A stretch of 64,000 nucleotides of DNA from Wurfbainia villosa (taxonomy: Eukaryota; Streptophyta; Magnoliopsida; Zingiberales; Zingiberaceae). The position numbers were made by a program, and so were the translations under genes. Where the stretch lies: positions 6,014,001 to 6,078,000 of the forward strand of contig JAKLTH010000238.1 in NCBI GenBank assembly GCA_025175895.1, in the 5' to 3' direction. The notes under the pieces were generated by a model. It did no database searches. It had not been told where the DNA came from and saw nothing but the letters and a program-made list of their open reading frames with translations. Positions 58,205-64,000 of this stretch are shown here, in pieces (the stretch's first letter is position 1; each line of letters starts with the position of its first letter).

Positions 58205-61203
58205 TTACATCAGGAAGAACTCATCCCTTAAAATTGAGACAGAGACATCTATTCTGAATTTGGTCATGTCTGCTTGTTTGAAGTCCATCTTCTCACCATA
58301 AAGCAGACATCTCATGTATTGCATCACAAAGAAGGCACAATCATTGCTGTAAACATGCAAAGGAAAATTTTATATTTCAATTCAAAAGTATAATTTTCAC
58401 GTTCAGTATTTTCCTTTTGGTACCTTGCCACTTGTTGGGGACAATCAACAGAATGTAAACCCAAATTGTCGATGGGGTAATAGGCTTGTAAACATGGATG
58501 AATTGCTGCAAACTCCTTAGGTGAATATCCTTTAAATTGGGATACATATAATTACACGATGACTAAGTTAACATAACTATTCATTAACAGATAACTAAGT
58601 TAAATTGATGGAATATCCATATTTAAAATATTTAACTACTCACCACTGCTTCAAAATCAGCTTTTGATCTTCCACCATATGAAATGGAGTTGTAATGATT
58701 GAAACTCATTGCTTTTGTATCGATACACAACAGGTGAAAGTGAGTTTGATCAGTATTTAGAGGTATAAAAATATATCTAACCTCTCCATCATTCATGTCC
58801 GTCTTTATGATTTGTGTTGTGGCAGTCTTCCACGACAATCTTAATGCTGACTGAAATTGCGTGTAAAGGAAAAAATATTTAAACAGTTAGTATAACATCA
58901 AATGTCGTGAAAATACAAGATAATTTAACTCCCTTACAATGAACACGGATGAGCAATACACAGACTTGTTATATGACCTACATGAAGAGGAGCCCCCCCT
59001 AAAAAGAATTGAGCAAAATATATCGATAACCTCCCCATACTGAAAGATCCATTAACTCTAGAGTATAAAGAATTGAGTTAATGAAAAGGACCTTCCTCCC
59101 AAACATAACTCATTATCTAGGCCTACAAAAATTTAATCGTAAATAAATATTTGCACTTTATAATATTGTAATAAAATTTTTGAATGTAATGGTTGATGTA
59201 ACCATACTTTATTTTTCTAAACTTTTAGCAGGTCACATCAAGATCTTGTTTCTGCTTTCATTGCCTTACAATTTTTCTTGACATACTATAATACAAAAAT
59301 AATATTATTTATTTAAATAAAATAATACAAACTAATTTTGGGAAGTATTCTGACTAACCGCAATAGCTTCCATTCTCATTTGGTTGAGTTTATCAATTAT
59401 TACTTCATCCCTGTCAAGATCTTTTTCATCTTCTTCCAAAATAGAGATAGTATCTCTCGCTTGCAATTCATCCATACCAATTTTTTGTTTTCCTTTCAAA
59501 TACTGCTTCTTTTACACTTTATCAGGTCCGTTCTCTAATAACTCAACATCGTAAATTTCGTCTTTTTCTTTTGCTTTGAGGTACCAATTTTGCCCACGTG
59601 GACTATCAACGGAGTATCCTATAATCATAATTCTATCTCGCCGCCTTGTTCACTGCAATTGGTTCCCTGAGGTTGAGGGTCAACTTCGGGCTTATTTGGT
59701 TCAGCCTTCATACCTTCTCTTCCTATAATTTCCATTAGTTCTTTTACCCTTTCAGTTAGTGTCATGTTTTTCATTCTTAACTCTTTGAGTTGTCTCTGAT
59801 AAACTAAACACTCATGACATTCACTAGCTTGGTATTTTTCTTATATAGTTTGTGATGATGATGTCTCTATTGGATGAGGAGTATTTTCAATATAATAGTC
59901 AACCTTATCAAGCAATATATTTTCACTACGGGTACATACTAGATCAACAATGACCTATCAAAAAATCAACAATTATTTAGATAACGAAAATGAAAAAAAG
60001 CTAAGTTGTGGTCTTCTATTTACCTGTTTAGGGGAGACTTGCTCCAATAAATTTCTAACCTTGCTAATATGTGAAGGAGTTGCCCTCCACTTATTTATTC
60101 GTGGGCCTTCGGTATTGTATGGTCTCTGGATTGGGACATGTTCCAGAAACCAAGTCTGCTCATATCGAAAGTGTTACATACTTACGTAAATATAAAAGAA
60201 AAAATTATTTAGTAAGAAAAGAACAAGAAATCCCTTTACGTAAGGAATTCGCCTCTTCACAAGAATCAGTATTAGTATATGAACATATATCTCCAATAGT
60301 AGGCAATTGTGGAGCCATAAATTGATGGATGGCTTCGACCCAATTGAAACTACCTATGTTGTCAAAATCATCTACAAGACCTATGGGGACCTTATATGTA
60401 GTAGTACAGAACAACACACAAGCAAATATATACAATACATACAACTTATAAAATACCAAAACATCTTCATCTACTTCTACTCTAGTAGAAAAGGTTTTAA
60501 GCAAAAACTCTAACCTCGATCTAATTGGTTCTTTTTTGAAGAATTGAGAATTGAAAAGAGCACCTGATGCATTAGTTGAATTCATAGGAACATAAGCCCC
60601 TCTATCTGCAATACCGAGCAAAAGGGACACATCTCTTCTGGTGAAAGCAACTGGCACAATTGAAAACTTAAAGCTTTGACTTGTCGAATCCCAACTTTGA
60701 AATATATTGACCAATATGCCACGGATTTGTGGAATGTCTTGTATATTCAAAAAAATAGCAAATGAGATTTGTTTAATGATCTCTCTGTGCCTTTCATGTA
60801 AACAAACTGACGGACGTTGCTTTCCTTTAGCACTTGGACCTCCAAAAAATTCAATAAAGTGGCCTAAAACGCTGGTCCATTGCAGTTTCTTCGCACACTC
60901 ATTATTTCCCTATCAATTTGAAAATACAAAATTTATTCCTTCATTTTGTCATTGTAAAAAATAAATTTCAGATTCGGCAATTCTTTGCAATAATGTTGTT
61001 AAAAAAACTTTACGGCTCTATTTATCTAATTCATATACAGATTGAAGAGATCGTCCATTTGTATTTTAATGTTTGAAATCATTCCAAAACCATAACGGAA
61101 AAATCATTTTAAACATATGACATACTTCATATTGGACTAAAGCAAGGAATGCGACACATACCTTGGCCGGTGAAGGAGAGGTTGAACCGGATGCTTGACT
61201 CAT
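58205..61203 (-). pseudogene. DUF1985-like / coiled-coil / ULP1 (C48) protease gene, copy 2, lightly damaged
   Basis: Exon 1, 61203-61162, reads MSQASGSTSPSPAK and ends at a GTATGT donor. Exon 2, 60909 to about 60240, is open in the same frame and carries the DUF1985-like domain (DVSLLLGIADRGAYVPMN, VDDFDNIGSFNWVEAI). Exon 3 is 60155-60024 (TWFLEHVPIQRPY). A charged coiled-coil exon spans 59954-59359. The protease His exon is 58850-58644 (VRYIFIPLN, HFHLLCID, FNHYNSISYGG). The oxyanion-Gln exon is 58529-58424 (VDCPQQVA) and the Cys exon 58346-58205 (SNDCAFFVMQYMRCLLYGE), ending TAA. Catalytic His, Asn, Gln and Cys positions all look kept. Damage: in-frame TAA near 59848 and 59521, a frameshift near 59640, and unresolved phase at two junctions. 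It is convergent with copy 1. Confidence 0.8.
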
Positions 61204-61469
61204 TCTGCAATACAGAATGGTGGAAAAAAAAACAATGAAATGTACGCCTTTCAACGGAAACCCTAAAACCGAGTAAGAAATGGGTAAAACTCTAGTTAAA
61301 TGAGAGGACGACACCATATTACCTCGAAGCGTCTCGACGAAATTTCAAGAACTCGGAAGCTAACGGAATGAAGCTGGAGGAAAAATGGAGTCTAAGCTTT
61401 TCCAAGTTTTTGTGCGCTCGAAGATTTTTCGGAAGCTGAAGACACGAAGACGCTAATGTGGTGACTTGT

Positions 61470-61657
61470 TTGGACGGGACGTTTCGATGGCTCGGGATTT
61501 GGAAATGTGGCTCGGATGCATGCGGGATCTCTGCATTAAAAACGCTGTTTGGCGGGAGGGGTATTTTGGGAATTATGCGCGCGATTTGATAATTCTAAAA
61601 GTATAGTCGCGTTTTGGACATTTCGAAACTTTAGCAATTGTATTTGGTAAATTGTCG
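61470..61657 (-). repeat. Right terminal inverted repeat of the MULE
   Basis: Reverse complement starts CGACAATTTACCAAAT and follows the left repeat to about CGAAACGTC. It lies about 270 bp upstream of the start of copy 2 and so could supply its promoter, as is common for MULE genes. Confidence 0.92.
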
Positions 61658-63231
61658 TCTTATCAATGCATTATTTCCGTGATGATAGGAAATGGAATCC
61701 CTCTCTTTTCTCGAGGAGATGGAATAAGGGTACGATCTTCATTAAAAAAAATTATCAATTCTCAATTTTAAAAAATAAATTAAAAACTTTAGTAACATAT
61801 GAGATTCTATTTCTTTATCATAGTTTGAGGCCATTATTTATTCTTTATAAAATAATTTTAAAAATCTTAATTTTTCTAGTAAAAATCTAATAAATTTTTC
61901 TAAAAAATTAAATTAAAAGTCCTGATTAATTATAAAAATTAAATAACTCAAATAAATTTTAATAAATTAAATTCTTGATTGTGTCATTTTTCTCCATCAA
62001 AAAAAATTTAACTCTGTCGAATGAAGGAATGAATTTACAAAGTAAATCTATCGATGCAATATATTGGTATGAGGTGGTGTTGTCTCTTCAGCTAGATAAG
62101 TAGCTGTTATTTCATTTTTTTAAAATGTTCGAGGAAGAGACGTTAAAATTTATCTTTTGTGATTCTTGTGTAATCAATCTCTGGAAGTTCTTTCCAATGA
62201 ATTAAGTATCAATAAATATTTTCATTTAGAGAGATCATTATTTCATGATTTATAATGCTTTGAATTTAATAAGAATACAGTGTTAGGTGTTATAGAGTTA
62301 GAATTTATGTTATAAGTATACAATATAAGAAAAATTGACTCATTCAAATAAAAAAAAGTTAAAGTAGCATTTGGTTTGTAAAAGAATTTTAATTTTAATT
62401 TTTTATTTTTTAAGAAAATGAAAAAATAATGTTTGATTGACGTTTTTCTTCTTCGTAAATTTTTTAGAAAAATAAAAAATAAAAAAAAACTATTTTTTAT
62501 TTTTAAAAAAATAGAGAAGGCGGTGTTTACTAAACACCGTCTAAATTGTTATTATGAAATAGAAATGATAATTGTTGATTTATTTCTTTAAATAATATCT
62601 TTTTGATGACTATTTATTTTCTTTTATAATTAAAAAGGTTGATTAGTTATGAAACAGAGACATAGTTATTAATTTATTTTTTTAATCATTATTCTTTTTC
62701 TGCCAATACGATTTCATATTCACGTTATTCTCCTGCATCGAGGAGAATTCGATCATGACAGATTGTTAATTATCATTGATATATATCATCTAATCAATTC
62801 AATTAGGAAAAAAATATTTTCAAAGAGATGACGTAATGGTTAAAAAATGATGATATTTATAGAAGTAATGAATAGATTTTGGAGAAGACTTAAAAAAAAA
62901 TTTTAGATTCAGATAATCTCCATGTATCTTGACTACCATATCAAAATTTATAGAATTTTTCTTAATTTATCTTCCTCATAATGATCATGGAATAAATTGA
63001 TAGAGATCGTTAGATTTATGATTTTAATTTTTTTTATAAAACTAAGAAAAAGACATAAATATATATTTCTTAATATGCTATTAATTTTTTCAACATTGAA
63101 AATCGAATTAATATTTAAAAACTCTAAGAAATATAATCCCTCCCCTTCCTCGAGCGAGTGGCTGAGCTTTTGGCTTTGTCCCCGGAAGCAATTCCATTCC
63201 CATGCCACTTCGAGGAAGGAATTTTCCTTCC

Positions 63232-63275
63232 GACTCTTTTGACTTTTGACTTTCGACTTTCGACTTTCGACTCTT
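63232..63275. repeat. (GACTTTC/T)n short tandem repeat
   Basis: About five to six copies of a 7-bp unit, GACTTTC with variants GACTCTT and GACTTTT. Confidence 0.8.
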
Positions 63276-63717
63276 GTCGAACGGCGACAAATCGAAGAAT
63301 CTCTTAAGCTTCGGCCATGGTTCTAATGATGAAACTGAGATTTAGACTGGCCCATGGAGATCTTTTGAAGTCGATCGTGTCTTTGCATTAATCAAAGTTA
63401 AAGAATCGGATATGGATAACTTATTTTGGACAATTTCGATTCGGCTTCTGCGAGAAGATTAGAATGATGGCCAAGAACAAAATTATTACCTAAAATATTG
63501 GAAAGGACTGACTCATGTTCTTGGAAAGTCTGGTTAATTCGGATGATAATATATATATATATATATATCGAAGAAAATAAGGATCAATCTTTCATTTCTA
63601 CGAGGGTACTCTTTCTCTATATAATTTATCAATGGACTTTAAATTAAATACTCTCCATGATTTATCTTTTTTTTATGATGACTAAGGGCGGACTAGTCGG
63701 GACCACTAAGCTGACAG

Positions 63718-64000
63718 ATTCCAATATTTTTTTCGAGGATTAGACACCGCTAATTCCCTCGGGACGTTCCGTTGACTAGATCAGTGCAAATGCTATTATA
63801 GATGTGCAAGGGTCGATTCTTAGCGTGGGGTCTAAAATTTTCACTCAGGTTTAGGAGTCTTCCGTTGTTTTGGCCGATCAAGAGACATAGTCCTCCGTAG
63901 TTTATCTCCCTTCATCATTACTAAGAGATCAACGGTGAAAAATGTTGAGGCGAACGTAATCACTTTTTTCTAAAGATTAGACACCGCTGAGTTTTGAAGC
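63718..64000. repeat. Direct repeat of an ATTAGACACCGCT block at window end
   Basis: A TTTTTTCGAGGATTAGACACCGCTAA-like block at about 63728-63753 recurs as TTTTTTCTAAAGATTAGACACCGCTGA at about 63964-63990, a spacing of about 237 bp. It may be the start of another dispersed or tandem repeat running out of the window. Confidence 0.5.

Larger units (their letters stand above)
46788..61657 (+). mobile_element. Complete Mutator-like element (MULE) carrying transposase and two ULP1-type genes (14,870 bp)
   Basis: Left and right ends form long terminal inverted repeats, and both sides carry the perfect 9-bp target duplication TCTTATCAA (46779-46787 and 61658-61666), the length made by Mutator transposases. 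Inside, in order: a probable transposase first exon, an intron filled with a hairpin array, MuDR transposase exons (+), a DUF1985/coiled-coil/ULP1 gene (+), a second set of tandem arrays, and a second DUF1985/coiled-coil/ULP1 gene (-). MULEs that carry ULP-like proteases (the Kaonashi/KI-MULE type) are known in plants. Two convergent copies in one element is the unusual part. Confidence 0.92.
61667..64000. other. AT-rich intergenic DNA right of the MULE
   Basis: No gene supported. 62380-62520 is A/T-run rich and is followed by a short perfect palindrome CGGTGTTTA-C-TAAACACCG (62521-62539). 62828-63010 is the SINE-like block shared with 46128-46300. 63550-63568 is (TA)n. Frames near 63000-63290 are low-complexity. 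Confidence 0.45.

Noticed and set aside
62380..62540. Possible MITE with an A/T-rich body and terminal palindrome
   Set aside because: Only a 9-bp stem is clear. No paired ends or target duplication could be found.

Overview
The window is nuclear DNA of a flowering plant. The evidence is Ty1/copia and Ty3/gypsy LTR retrotransposons, an Au-type SINE, a MuDR-class transposon with ULP1 protease genes, GT-AG introns, and an AT-rich background cut by GC-rich transposon leaders. I cannot place the species. Only one convincing host gene is present, a seven-membrane-span protein with a single coding exon (28843-30024). Almost everything else is transposon-derived.

Layout, left half. 1-3818 is the 3' part of a pol-less copia-derived LTR element (LTR 2280-3818). 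3819-13108 is a decayed gypsy element with a reverse transcriptase remnant, an integrase remnant and a 3.3-kb 3' LTR (9781-13108). It is split by a reverse-oriented LTR of the same family (5386-9134). 13109-14278 holds a MITE-like piece and a tandem repeat. 14279 to about 21055 is a full-length Ty1/copia element whose gag-pol carries three TAG stops, a 3' frameshift and a lost protease Asp. 21056-27200 is AT-rich intergenic DNA with a SINE, repeat fragments and a GC-rich transposon relic. 27230-30320 is the host gene.

Layout, right half. 30911-31074 is a perfect 82-bp tandem duplication. 34245-45443 is a three-level nest. A GC-rich element with terminal inverted repeats lies at TA tracts. It contains a 3.5-kb gypsy LTR (34846-45077, near-matching 5-bp target duplications). 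That LTR is interrupted by a 6745-bp copia-derived element on the minus strand (35111-41855, perfect 5-bp target duplications ATCCC, tRNA-iMet primer site, polypurine tract, gag with two CCHC knuckles, no pol). The element at 1-3818 belongs to the same family.

46788-61657 is the most notable object: a complete 14,870-bp Mutator-like element (MULE) with about 188-bp terminal inverted repeats and a perfect 9-bp target duplication (TCTTATCAA). It carries a MuDR transposase gene and two convergent, diverged copies of a gene joining a DUF1985-like/plant-mobile-like domain, a coiled coil and a ULP1 (C48) cysteine protease. Hairpin-rich tandem arrays (210-, 184- and 298-bp periods, sharing inverted GGTGCTGGGAATT-type motifs) fill the probable transposase intron and the space between the two protease genes. 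All three genes are damaged by stops or frameshifts, but most catalytic residues can still be read. 61667-64000 is AT-rich DNA with small repeats.
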